A DNA stretch of 64,000 bases from UBA2231 sp964415175 (GTDB taxonomy: Bacteria > Elusimicrobiota > Elusimicrobia > Elusimicrobiales > UBA9959): contig CAYPYG010000006.1 of assembly GCA_964415175.1 (NCBI GenBank), positions 34,733-98,732 on the forward strand, given 5' to 3'. The position numbers and the translations under genes were made by a program. Below the pieces are notes generated by a model, which was not told the origin of the DNA, did not search any database, and saw only the letters and a program-made list of their open reading frames with translations. How positions within the stretch are numbered: the stretch's first letter is position 1; every line of letters starts with the position of its first letter. This document shows, piece after piece, positions 46,071-54,486 of this stretch.

Positions 46071-47380
46071 AGATATTAATTTACCTTCTTATGTCGCTGA
46101 CGGTCCCCGCGCGGGCCGCGGAGTTCGCCGTTTCCCTGGCCGAGGCCGAGAGGGGCGCGCTCGAGGTCTCCGGCGATCACAGGAGCGCCGGTCTCTACGC
46201 GCGGGCCGCGGAGGCGGCCGCCGAAGCCTCGGGCTCCGCCCTTTACCCGCGCCTGGCGCTGGAGGGGAACCTCCGCTACGCGGCGGAGGTTCCCGAGATC
46301 TCGATGCCGACCGGCGCCCGCCCCCTCGGGGACAACTGGAATTACACCATCGGCCCTTCGGCCTACTGGACGCTCGACGGCGGCTCGCTGCGCCACGCGC
46401 GGGAGGCCGCGCGCCGGAACGCGGCCTCGCGTTCCGCTTCGGCGGAGGCGGCCCGGCGCGGCGCCCTGCTGCGGGCGCGCACGGCCTATTTCCGCCTCCA
46501 GCTGGCGCTCGAGAAGGTCTACCTGATAGGCGAGAGCCTGGCGCTGTCGGAATCGCAGCTCAAGGACACGGAGCTGGCGGTGAAGGCCGGCTCGCGCAGC
46601 CGTCTCGACGGGATAAGGGCGCGGCAGGAAACGCTGGACCGGCGCCGCGAAATGATACGGGCCCGCTCGGAACTGGCCGGGACCCTTTCCGCCCTGTCGC
46701 TGGCTTCCGGGATAGAGGCGCCGCGTTCCGAAGAGCTGCCGCTGGACGCCCGCCTCTCCGGCAGGGATTACGCCGCCGGCGCCCCGCTGGTGAAAGCGGA
46801 GAACTACGACGAGCTGCTGGCGCGGCTGATGCCCGCCTCGAAGGGCGGGCCGGGGCTGCCCCCGTCGGTGCGCGCCCTGGACGAAAGCGCCGCGGCGGCG
46901 CTGGCTTCGGCCAGGAGCTACAAAGCGGAAAAACTTCCGCGGCTGGTCTTCAGCGCGCGCACCTCGCTCGACTATCCCAACGGCCCCAATCTTTACTCTT
47001 TCATCCAGGGCAGCGCCGGCCTGGCCCTCAATATGCCGCTTTTCGAAAGCGGCAGGCTGGACGACAGGGAGCGGGAGAGCCGGCTGACGGCGGAGGCCGC
47101 CTCGGCCCTGCGCGACGAGGCCGCCCGCTCCGCGTCGCGTGATTATTACCTGGCGCTGGACGAATACCGGGCGTTGCTCGATGAGCAGGCGGTTAACATA
47201 GAGGCGGCGGAGGAGGCCGGCGAAGCCGCCGGACTCGCCTACGCGGCCTACAAGTCCGGCGGGGCGACCTGGCTGGAGGTGGAGAGCGCCAACCTGCGCG
47301 CCCTGCGGGCCCGCACGGACCTGGCCTCGGTAAACGCCGGCGTGCTGATAAAGCTCGCCGTGCTCGACAGTCTGAAATAA
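46067..47380 (+). CDS. TolC-like outer-membrane efflux protein
   Basis: 437 residues with signal peptide KILIYLLMSLTVPARA. Two OEP repeats with long helices (AEAARRGALLRARTAYFRLQ and NIEAAEEAGEAAGLAYAAYK) and a central beta segment. It forms the outer-membrane channel for the ABC exporter encoded downstream. Starts by ATGA overlap with tetR. Confidence 0.9.
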   Translation: MKILIYLLMSLTVPARAAEFAVSLAEAERGALEVSGDHRSAGLYARAAEAAAEASGSALYPRLALEGNLRYAAEVPEISMPTGARPLGDNWNYTIGPSAYWTLDGGSLRHAREAARRNAASRSASAEAARRGALLRARTAYFRLQLALEKVYLIGESLALSESQLKDTELAVKAGSRSRLDGIRARQETLDRRREMIRARSELAGTLSALSLASGIEAPRSEELPLDARLSGRDYAAGAPLVKAENYDELLARLMPASKGGPGLPPSVRALDESAAAALASARSYKAEKLPRLVFSARTSLDYPNGPNLYSFIQGSAGLALNMPLFESGRLDDRERESRLTAEAASALRDEAARSASRDYYLALDEYRALLDEQAVNIEAAEEAGEAAGLAYAAYKSGGATWLEVESANLRALRARTDLASVNAGVLIKLAVLDSLK

Positions 47381-47390
47381 GGCGGAATAT

Positions 47391-48113
47391 ATGAAAAAGA
47401 TAATACCTGTCATACTGATCGCGGCCGTCGCCGCCGGGATATACCTCAAGGTCCGCGACGGGGGGGATTTCCGCTACGCCGGCACTATAGAGGCCACGGA
47501 GACGGACCTTTCGGCCCGCGTCGGGGGCGTGATAGAACGCTACGGCGCGAAAGAGGGGGAGGCCGTTAAGAAAGGACAGCTTATAGCCGCCCTCGATTGC
47601 GCCGACCTTAAGCTCGCCGCCGGCATAGCCGCCGCGGATTTCGAGCGGGCCGAAGAGCTCTATAAGGCGGGCTCCGTCTCCCGCGAGAATTACGACCGGC
47701 TCAAGTACCGCCGCGACGACACGGCGCTGAAGGCGGGCTGGTGCTCCGTGAAATCGCCGGTCGACGGCAGGCTGCTCTACTCCTACCGCGAGCCCGGCGA
47801 ACTGGTCGCCCCCGGCACGCGGCTGGCCACCGTCGCCGACCTTTCCGAGGTCTGGGCCTATATCTACGTGCCGCACGACGGGCTGGTCAAGCTTTCGCAC
47901 GGCCTGGAGATCAAGGGCTTCCTGCCGGAGGCGGGGGATAAAGAATTCCCCGGCCGGGTATCGGTCATCTACCCGGAAGCCGAGTTCACGCCCAAGAACG
48001 TGCAGACCCGCGAGGAGCGCACGCGCCTGGTCTACGCCGTGAAGGTGTCGTTCCCCAATCCCGACGGCCTGCTCAAGCCGGGCATGACGATAGAGGCCGC
48101 GCTGCCGGAGTAG
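47391..48113 (+). CDS. HlyD-family periplasmic adaptor protein
   Basis: 240 residues. An N-terminal anchor (IIPVILIAAVAAGIYL) is followed by a barrel-sandwich domain (ATETDLSARVGGVIERYGAKE), a short helical hairpin (about 80-105) and CSVKSPVDGRLLYSYREPGELV. Short for the family, similar to YbhG. It links the two permeases to the TolC channel. Starts 10 nt after tolC. Confidence 0.92.
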   Translation: MKKIIPVILIAAVAAGIYLKVRDGGDFRYAGTIEATETDLSARVGGVIERYGAKEGEAVKKGQLIAALDCADLKLAAGIAAADFERAEELYKAGSVSRENYDRLKYRRDDTALKAGWCSVKSPVDGRLLYSYREPGELVAPGTRLATVADLSEVWAYIYVPHDGLVKLSHGLEIKGFLPEAGDKEFPGRVSVIYPEAEFTPKNVQTREERTRLVYAVKVSFPNPDGLLKPGMTIEAALPE

Positions 48114-48115
48114 AG

Positions 48116-48835
48116 ATGTTCTCCATACGGACGGAAAAACTCGCCAAGAGCTTCGGCGCCGTCAGGGCGCTCGACGGCGTCTCTTTCGATTTTTCCGCCG
48201 GGCTTATACACGGGCTCATCGGCTCCGACGGGGCCGGCAAGACCACTACGATGCGCCTGCTTGCGGGGCTGCTTCGTCCCTCGTCAGGGTCCGTCTCCTA
48301 CCATCGCGGCGGGAAGGACTCTTCCTTCGCGGAGTTCCGTCCCGGGCTCGCCTATATGCCGCAGCAGGCGAGCCTCTATCCCGACCTTTCCGTCGCCGAG
48401 CACCTGGAGTTCTTCCGCGATCTCTACCGGCTCGACGCCGCCGTCTTCACCCGCCGCTCGGAAGAGCTGCTGGGCATAACAAGGCTGGCCAAGTTCAGGG
48501 ACAGGCGCGCCGGGCAGCTTTCCGGCGGCATGTACAAGAAACTGGGCCTGATGTGCGCGCTCCTGCAGAGCCCTTCGGCGCTGCTGCTCGACGAGCCGAC
48601 CAACGGCGTGGACCCCATAAGCCGGCGCGAATTCTGGGAACTGCTCTACTCGCAGTCGGGCTCCGGCATGCTGATAATCGTCTCCACCGCCTACATGGAC
48701 GAGGCCGAGCGCTGCGCGCGGGTGCACCTGCTCGATTCCGGGCGGCTGCTCGCCGACGGCGAGCCGCGCGCGCTGCTCCAGGAGCGCGGCGCCGCCGGCT
48801 TCGAGGAGATCTTCATAAAGGGGGCGGCGCGATGA
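48116..48835 (+). CDS. ABC exporter ATPase 1 (YbhF N-half-like)
   Basis: 239 residues. Walker A GSDGAGKTTT, Q loop YMPQQASLYPDL, signature LSGGMYKKLG, Walker B LLLDEPTNGVDP and the switch region STAYMDEAERC. The usual His of the H-loop is replaced by Ala (VSTAYMDEAE). In E. coli the two ATPase halves are fused as YbhF; here they are separate genes overlapping by 4 nt. Confidence 0.93.
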   Translation: MFSIRTEKLAKSFGAVRALDGVSFDFSAGLIHGLIGSDGAGKTTTMRLLAGLLRPSSGSVSYHRGGKDSSFAEFRPGLAYMPQQASLYPDLSVAEHLEFFRDLYRLDAAVFTRRSEELLGITRLAKFRDRRAGQLSGGMYKKLGLMCALLQSPSALLLDEPTNGVDPISRREFWELLYSQSGSGMLIIVSTAYMDEAERCARVHLLDSGRLLADGEPRALLQERGAAGFEEIFIKGAAR

Positions 48836-49758
48836 CCGGCGGGCCGGCCCTGGAGGTAAAGGACCTCACCATAAAGTTCGGCGATTTCACCGCCGTGGAC
48901 CGCGTTTCCTTCAGCGTGGAGCGGGGGGAGATCTTCGGCTTCCTCGGGGCCAACGGGGCGGGCAAGACCACCACGATAAGGACGCTCTGCGGCCTGCTGG
49001 TGCCGACCTCCGGCTCGGCCAGGGTGGGCGGCCTCGATTTCTCCGACGGGGGAAAGGGCATAAAGAGCATGGTCGGCTACATGTCCCAGAAGTTCACGCT
49101 TTACACCGACCTGACCGTCGGGGAGAACCTGGACTTCGCCGCCGGCCTGCGCAAGCTCGCGCCGGACTACGCCGCGCGCCGCAGGCGGGAGCTCTTCTCG
49201 CTGATAGCCTTCGACAGGCCGCTCTCGACGATGGTGGCCTCGCTGCCGGGAGGCGTGAAGCAGGAGCTGGCCCTGGCGGCGGCGATGCTGCACGATCCCG
49301 CCATCGTCTTCCTGGACGAGCCGACGGCCGGCGTCTCGCCGGCCTCGCGCGCGCGTTTCTGGGAGCTGATACGCAAGGTCACGGCCCTGGGCAAGACGGT
49401 GCTGGTGACCACCCATTACATGGACGAGGCCGAGCAATGCGGCCGCATCGCCCTGATGCGCACGGGCAGGCTCATCGCCCTGGATTCCCCGAGGGGACTC
49501 AAACGCGCTGCCTTCCCCGGCCCCATGGTGGAGCTCGATTTCAACGGCCCGGCGCCTGCGGACGCCCTCGCCGGGCTGGAGAAAGCGCCCGGCCTGCTGG
49601 AGCTCTCGCCGCACGGTATGCGCTGGCACGCCGCCTTTCCGGACGCGGCTTCTATGGAAGCCGCGCTGGCGGGACTGCCGCCGGGGACCGGGCGGCGGGA
49701 CATACCGCCCTCGCTGGAGGACGTTTTCATACGCCTGGTGGAGGGGGCCGAGAGATGA
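48832..49758 (+). CDS. ABC exporter ATPase 2 (YbhF C-half-like)
   Basis: 308 residues. Walker A GANGAGKTTT, Q loop YMSQKFTLYTDL, Walker B IVFLDEPTAGVSP and the H-loop TTHYMDEAEQC are intact. The signature motif is degenerate, LPGGVKQEL in place of LSGGQ. With ATPase 1 lacking the H-loop His, the pair probably forms an asymmetric heterodimer with one competent site. A C-terminal domain of about 80 residues follows. Overlaps neighbours at both ends. Confidence 0.92.
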   Translation: MTGGPALEVKDLTIKFGDFTAVDRVSFSVERGEIFGFLGANGAGKTTTIRTLCGLLVPTSGSARVGGLDFSDGGKGIKSMVGYMSQKFTLYTDLTVGENLDFAAGLRKLAPDYAARRRRELFSLIAFDRPLSTMVASLPGGVKQELALAAAMLHDPAIVFLDEPTAGVSPASRARFWELIRKVTALGKTVLVTTHYMDEAEQCGRIALMRTGRLIALDSPRGLKRAAFPGPMVELDFNGPAPADALAGLEKAPGLLELSPHGMRWHAAFPDAASMEAALAGLPPGTGRRDIPPSLEDVFIRLVEGAER

Positions 49759-50873
49759 CCTTCTTCGATCCCCGCCGCGCCGCCGCCGTGGCCCGCAAGG
49801 AGGTCATGCATATCCTGCGCGACCCGTTCACTCTGGTCCTGGTGCTGGGCCTGCCGGTGGTGCTGGTGGTATTCTTCGGCTTCGCGATAGACTTCGACGT
49901 GAAGAATCTTTCCCTGGGCGTTTACGACCGCGATAATACCCGCTATTCCAGACAGGTGGCCTCCGTTTTCGGGAGTTCCGGCTATTTCCTGACGGAGGGA
50001 GCCGCCGGGCCCGCGCAGGCCGCGCGCGGCCTTGACTCCGGCCGCTACGCCGCGGCGCTGGTCATAGAGCCCGGCTTCGGGAGGGACCTCGGCCGCGGCG
50101 GACCGGCCTCCGCGCAGTTCATCGTGGACGGGACCGACAATTCCAAGGCGCAGGCAGTGCTGGGCTACCTCCCCGGCATCACCGCGGCGGCGCTGCGCAA
50201 GACCGGGCAGCCGGCGCCGGCCGACCCCGCGCCGCTGGTGACCCGCTACATGTACAACCCCGAGCTCAACAGCCGCTGGTTCGTCATACCGGGCCTGGCC
50301 GTCATCATCATCGGCCTGCTCTCCATCCTCATGACCGCGCTCACCGTAGCGCGCGAGTGGGAGAACGGTTCCATGGAACTGCTGCTCTCCACGCCGCTGC
50401 GCCCCGCCGAGATAATCGCGGGAAAGATCGCCCCCTACGTCGTCCTCGTGCTGGGCGGCGTCTTCTTCGTCAACATGGTGGCGCGCTTCGGCTTCGGCGT
50501 GCCTTTCCGCGGCAGCCACCTCCTCTTCCTCTCGGGCACGCTGCTCTTCGCGCTGGCCTGCCTGTCGCAGGGCATAGTCATCTCCGTGGTGACGCGCCAG
50601 CAGCAGCTGGCCATGCAGTTCTCGATGATCAGCGGACTGCTGCCGTCGCTGCTCCTGTCCGGGTTCATCTTCCCGGTCGAGAGCATGCCCGCCTTCTTCC
50701 GCTACTTCACGATGATACTATCGCCGCGCTGGTTCATGGAGGCCGCCCGCGGCATAACCATACGCGGCGCCGGCGCGGCCGACCTGGCCCTGCCGCTGCT
50801 GGCGCTGGCCGCGCTCTGCCTGCTGCTGCTGTCGGCGGCCTTCAAAAAGTTCAAGACGGACCTGGAGCCATGA
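49755..50873 (+). CDS. ABC-2 type permease 1 (YbhS/YbhR-like)
   Basis: 372 residues. One N-terminal helix (FTLVLVLGLPVVLVVFFGF), a large periplasmic domain (about 45-175), and five C-terminal helices with the ABC-2 pattern TALTVAREWENGSMELLLSTPL. Forms a heterodimer with the next gene. ATGA overlaps on both sides. Confidence 0.93.
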   Translation: MTFFDPRRAAAVARKEVMHILRDPFTLVLVLGLPVVLVVFFGFAIDFDVKNLSLGVYDRDNTRYSRQVASVFGSSGYFLTEGAAGPAQAARGLDSGRYAAALVIEPGFGRDLGRGGPASAQFIVDGTDNSKAQAVLGYLPGITAAALRKTGQPAPADPAPLVTRYMYNPELNSRWFVIPGLAVIIIGLLSILMTALTVAREWENGSMELLLSTPLRPAEIIAGKIAPYVVLVLGGVFFVNMVARFGFGVPFRGSHLLFLSGTLLFALACLSQGIVISVVTRQQQLAMQFSMISGLLPSLLLSGFIFPVESMPAFFRYFTMILSPRWFMEAARGITIRGAGAADLALPLLALAALCLLLLSAAFKKFKTDLEP

Positions 50874-51970
50874 AAAGGACGCTGCTCGCTTTCATACGCA
50901 AGGAATTCGCGCAGGTCCTGCGGGACCCGCGGATGAAGATGATGCTTTTCGTCATGCCGATGATACAGATGACGGTCTTCGGCCTGGCTCTTTCCAGCGA
51001 GATAAAGAACATCCGCCTGGCCTCGGTGCACTCGCCTTCCGACTCGGCCGCGCGGCGGCTGACGGAGCGCTTCACCTCCTCCGGCTGGTTCCTGCCCGTC
51101 GCCGCGGAAGGGAGGGCCCCTTCGGACCTGATAGTGTCCGGCGCCGCCGACGCCGTGCTCGTCTTCCCAGCGGAAGGCTTCGCCCGCGCCGCCTCGCGCG
51201 GCCGGGGCGCGGTGCAGCTGCTGGTGGACGCCACCAGCGTCACGCGGGCCCGCAGCGTCGAGGCCTACGCCCGGACCCTCTTCTCGGCGCACGCCGCGGG
51301 CGAGGCCGGGCTGACGCGCGCCGCGGCCCCGTTCTCTTTCGACGTCAGGGTGATCTACAACCCGGAGATGGAATCCCCGGTCTTCATGGTGCCGGGCGTG
51401 ATGGGCATGATAGTCTGCCTGGTCACGATAATACTCACCAGCATGTCGCTGACCCGCGAGCGGGAAATGGGCACTTTCGAGACCATAATCTCGGCCCCGC
51501 TCGAGAACCGCGAGATACTGCTGGGCAAGACCGTGCCCTACGTCGTCCTGGGCCTGGTGAACGCGGCCATAGTTATCGCGGCCGGGTACCTGATCTTCGG
51601 CGTGCCGGTGAAAGGCGAGCTCTGGCGGCTCGCCGCGGCGGCCCTGGCCTTCGTCGTCACCACGGTCAGCGTCGGCACCCTTATCTCCACCGTGTCGCGG
51701 AACCAGCAGCAGGCGATGATGGGCGGCTTCATCTTCATCTTCCCCGCGGTGCTGATGAGCGGCATAATGTACCCGGTCGAGAACATGCCGGGCCTGTTGA
51801 AGACCGTGGTTTACATCAACCCTCTTTATTACTTCACGACGCTGCTGCGCAATATCCTGCTCAAGGGCGGCGACCCGGGGGTCTTCGCCTTCAATACGGC
51901 GGCGCTGGTCCTGATGGCCGCGGCCACAGGCACGCTGGCCTATAAAAGATTCAGGCAGACGCTGAATTGA
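50870..51970 (+). CDS. ABC-2 type permease 2 (YbhS/YbhR-like)
   Basis: 366 residues with the same layout as permease 1: an N-terminal helix (MKMMLFVMPMIQMTVFGLAL), a periplasmic domain, and LTREREMGTFETIISAPLENREILLGKTVPY split across the first inner loop. It completes the tripartite exporter. Substrate unknown; homologues export cationic drugs and other amphiphiles. Last gene of the tight operon; DUF6448 starts 14 nt later. Confidence 0.93.
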   Translation: MKRTLLAFIRKEFAQVLRDPRMKMMLFVMPMIQMTVFGLALSSEIKNIRLASVHSPSDSAARRLTERFTSSGWFLPVAAEGRAPSDLIVSGAADAVLVFPAEGFARAASRGRGAVQLLVDATSVTRARSVEAYARTLFSAHAAGEAGLTRAAAPFSFDVRVIYNPEMESPVFMVPGVMGMIVCLVTIILTSMSLTREREMGTFETIISAPLENREILLGKTVPYVVLGLVNAAIVIAAGYLIFGVPVKGELWRLAAAALAFVVTTVSVGTLISTVSRNQQQAMMGGFIFIFPAVLMSGIMYPVENMPGLLKTVVYINPLYYFTTLLRNILLKGGDPGVFAFNTAALVLMAAATGTLAYKRFRQTLN

Positions 51971-51984
51971 TATAAGGAGGGGAC

Positions 51985-52581
51985 ATGAAAAGAACGATGA
52001 TGGCGGCGGTACTGGCGATATTCGCGGTATCCGCGGCGGAGGCGCATTGCGATTCCATGGACGGCCCGGTGATCGTCGCGGCTAAAGCCGCGCTCGGGAG
52101 CGGCAGGCCGGACGGCGTGCTGGCCTGGGTGCAGCCGGCGGACGAGGCGGCGATAAGGGACGCCTTCTCGAAGACGCTGGAGGTCCGCAAGCTGGGGGTG
52201 AAAGCGGCGGAGCTGGCCGATACCTGGTTCTTCGAGACCCTGGTGCGCGTGCATCGCGCGGGGGAAGGCGCGCCCTATACCGGCCTAAAGCCGGCCGGCT
52301 CCGCCGAGGAGATAGTCAAAAAGCTCGACGTTTCGGTGGAGAGGGGAGACATAAAGGAACTGGCGGGGATGATATCTTCCCACGCCGAACACTCCATCCA
52401 CGCGAAGTTCAAACATGTCATGGAGCTGAAAAAGACGGCCGGTCAGAGCGTGGAGAAAGGGCGGGCCTACGTGGCGGCCTACGTGGAGTTCATGCATTAT
52501 GTGGAGGGCGTTAAGAGCGCCGTACACGGGGACGGGCATCACGCGGCCGGCCGGGCAGAGCCGGCCGAGCATAAGCATTGA
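51985..52581 (+). CDS. DUF6448-family secreted protein
   Basis: 198 residues. Signal peptide MKRTMMAAVLAIFAVSAAEA is followed directly by HCDSMDGPVIVAAKAAL, the DUF6448 hallmark. The C-terminus is His-rich (HGDGHHAAGRAEPAEHKH), which suggests metal binding. The helical domain has several His (SSHAEHSIHAKFKHV). AGGAGGGG Shine-Dalgarno. Function unknown. It lies 14 nt after the exporter operon and may be co-transcribed. Confidence 0.8.
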   Translation: MKRTMMAAVLAIFAVSAAEAHCDSMDGPVIVAAKAALGSGRPDGVLAWVQPADEAAIRDAFSKTLEVRKLGVKAAELADTWFFETLVRVHRAGEGAPYTGLKPAGSAEEIVKKLDVSVERGDIKELAGMISSHAEHSIHAKFKHVMELKKTAGQSVEKGRAYVAAYVEFMHYVEGVKSAVHGDGHHAAGRAEPAEHKH

Positions 52582-52626
52582 GGCGTGCCGGAATTAAGTA
52601 TACTGTCCGGGAATAAAGGAGGAGAT

Positions 52627-52968
52627 ATGTTCAAGAAGGAAAACAGCAAGGAAGACATCAGGGGCAAGGCCCTGAAGGCCAAGGACCTGGTGGTTTACGA
52701 CAAGGGTGCGGTGGTCAGCCGCACGATAATAGACAAAAAGACGGGCACCGTCACTATCTTCTCGTTCGACAAGGGCCAGGGGCTGAGCGAGCACACCGCG
52801 CCCTTCGACGCGATGGTGCAGATACTCGACGGCGAGGCCGAGATAACCATCTCCGGCAAGCCGCGCCGCGTGAAGGCCGGCGAGTTCATAATCATGCCGG
52901 CGCACAAGCCGCACGCGCTCAAAGCCGTCAAGCGCTACAAGATGGCGCTGATAATGATAAAAGCGTAA
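52627..52968 (+). CDS. Small cupin-domain protein
   Basis: 113 residues, single cupin barrel. Motif 1 is reduced (GQGLSEHTAPFDAMVQILDGEAE), and motif 2 is GEFIIMPAHKPHALKAV with His residues that could hold a metal. The ATG at 52627 has GGAGGAGAT upstream. It is followed after 9 nt by the DUF438/hemerythrin gene, a pairing that suggests a shared redox or oxygen-related role (inference). Confidence 0.88.
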   Translation: MFKKENSKEDIRGKALKAKDLVVYDKGAVVSRTIIDKKTGTVTIFSFDKGQGLSEHTAPFDAMVQILDGEAEITISGKPRRVKAGEFIIMPAHKPHALKAVKRYKMALIMIKA

Positions 52969-52977
52969 GGGGGGGAC

Positions 52978-54129
52978 ATGGGCGGGACGCCGGACAGGAA
53001 AAGGATACTCAAGGACATACTCGCGGAGCTTCATAAAGGGCTGCCGCTGGAAGAGGCCAAGAAGAAGTTCGAGGCGGAGATAGGCAATGTCACCTCCAAG
53101 GAGATCTTCGAGCTGGAACAGTCGCTGATAGACGACGGGGTTCCGCCGGAGGAGATAAAGCGCTTCTGCAACGTGCATGCCCTGCTTTTCCAGAAAGACC
53201 TGGAGAAGACCATGTCCGACCCGGAGGACCCGGGTCATCCCGTCGCGCTGTTCAAGGCCGAGAACGCCCAGATAAAGCGCCGCGTCGATTCCGCAAAAGC
53301 CCTGCTGCCGGGCCTGAAGGACGGCAAAGGCGCCGACTGGGTCAGGAACCTCCTGGAGGAGCTGCGCGCCGTCATAAAGCATTACGAGCGCAAGGAACAG
53401 CTGCTTTTCCCTTACCTGGAGAAGGCCGGCTTCTACGGTCCGTCCAAGGTGATGTGGGGCAAGCACGACGAGGTTCGCGGTCTTTTCAAGAAGGCCTTTG
53501 CCGCCGGCCCGGACGAATTCCCCGAGGCCGCCTCCGCGCTGCTTGAGGAGCTGGACGGCATGATCTTCAAGGAGGAGAGCATACTCTTCCCGACGGCGCT
53601 GGAGAAGCTCAAGCCCGCCGACTGGGCGGAGATCTTCCGCGAGAGCGCGCAGGCCGGCTATATCTTCATAGACCCGCCGGCCGCCATGGCCGAGGCGCTC
53701 GATATCGCCGCCAATACCGGCGTGGCGGGCGGAATGGTGAACCTGCCCAGCGGCAGTATCAAGCTGGAGCACCTGGTCGCCCTGCTCGATACCCTGCCGG
53801 TGGACCTCACCTTCGTGGACGCCGACGACACCGTCCGCTATTTCTCCGAAGGCAAGGACCGCGTCTTCCTGCGCGCCCGCTCCATAATCGGCCGCAAGGT
53901 GCAGAACTGCCACCCGCCGCAGAGCCTGGGCGCGGTGCAGAAGATAGTGGACGCCTTCCGGGCCGGGACGAAGGACTCGGAGGAGTTCTGGATAAACATG
54001 CGGGGACGCGTCATACACATACGTTATTTCGCCCTGCGCGGCCCCGCGAAGGAATACCTGGGCGCGCTCGAAGTGACCCAGGATATAACGGACATACAGA
54101 AAATAAAAGGCGAAAGGAGGCTGGTCTGA
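52978..54129 (+). CDS. DUF438-hemerythrin-PAS protein
   Basis: 383 residues. A DUF438 domain (about 10-75), a hemerythrin-like four-helix bundle (about 85-225, with HPVALFKAEN, HYERKEQLLFPYLEKAG, KHDEVRGLF and EESILFPTALEKL) and a PAS domain (about 260-375, VDLTFVDADDTVRYFSEG). Hemerythrins bind oxygen or NO at a di-iron site; PAS may bind heme or flavin. It is probably a soluble sensor or scavenger. Start by GGGGGG Shine-Dalgarno, one of a close gene string. Confidence 0.9.
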   Translation: MGGTPDRKRILKDILAELHKGLPLEEAKKKFEAEIGNVTSKEIFELEQSLIDDGVPPEEIKRFCNVHALLFQKDLEKTMSDPEDPGHPVALFKAENAQIKRRVDSAKALLPGLKDGKGADWVRNLLEELRAVIKHYERKEQLLFPYLEKAGFYGPSKVMWGKHDEVRGLFKKAFAAGPDEFPEAASALLEELDGMIFKEESILFPTALEKLKPADWAEIFRESAQAGYIFIDPPAAMAEALDIAANTGVAGGMVNLPSGSIKLEHLVALLDTLPVDLTFVDADDTVRYFSEGKDRVFLRARSIIGRKVQNCHPPQSLGAVQKIVDAFRAGTKDSEEFWINMRGRVIHIRYFALRGPAKEYLGALEVTQDITDIQKIKGERRLV

Positions 54130-54131
54130 TC

Positions 54132-54359
54132 ATGGAACCCAAGATAATAGACCTGGACAGGACGCTCTACGACCTGACGACCGAGCGTCCCGAGCTTATA
54201 GACATACTCTTCGAGCTCGGCTTCATGGGGGTGAAGAACCCGATGATGCGCGAGACTCACGGTAAACAGATGACGGTGCGCGCCGGCTGCGGGCACCTGG
54301 GCATCGACCTCGCTAAGGTCAAGTCGGTCCTGGAGTCGAAAGGCTTCGAGGTCAGGTAG
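54132..54359 (+). CDS. DUF1858-domain small protein
   Basis: 75 residues (PKIIDLDRTLYDLTTERPEL, IDILFELGFMG, MRETHGKQMTVRAGC). DUF1858 often stands in front of hemerythrin/DUF438 proteins or is encoded beside them, as here (2 nt after its neighbour). It may bind a ligand or cluster through the conserved Cys-containing end (AGCGHLGID). Function unknown. Confidence 0.85.
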   Translation: MEPKIIDLDRTLYDLTTERPELIDILFELGFMGVKNPMMRETHGKQMTVRAGCGHLGIDLAKVKSVLESKGFEVR

Positions 54360-54369
54360 GCGGCGCCTC

Positions 54370-54486
54370 TTGACATAAAACGAGGCTCTGTTAAAATATA
54401 CGGGTGATGTACGGCTTTTCTCCCGTGTTTTAGCGGCATGTTCGTCCCCGCGCCCCGCGAAGGGGGCGGGGATGTTCATTTCCGGT
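54370..54486 (+). promoter_or_regulatory. Promoter and structured leader of the serine hydrolase gene
   Basis: TTGACA (54370-54375) and TAAAAT (54392-54397) are 16 nt apart. The leader holds a strong GC hairpin (CCCCGCGCCCC near 54458 with GGGGGCGGGG near 54464-54474) directly before the start region; it could limit ribosome access. Confidence 0.6.
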
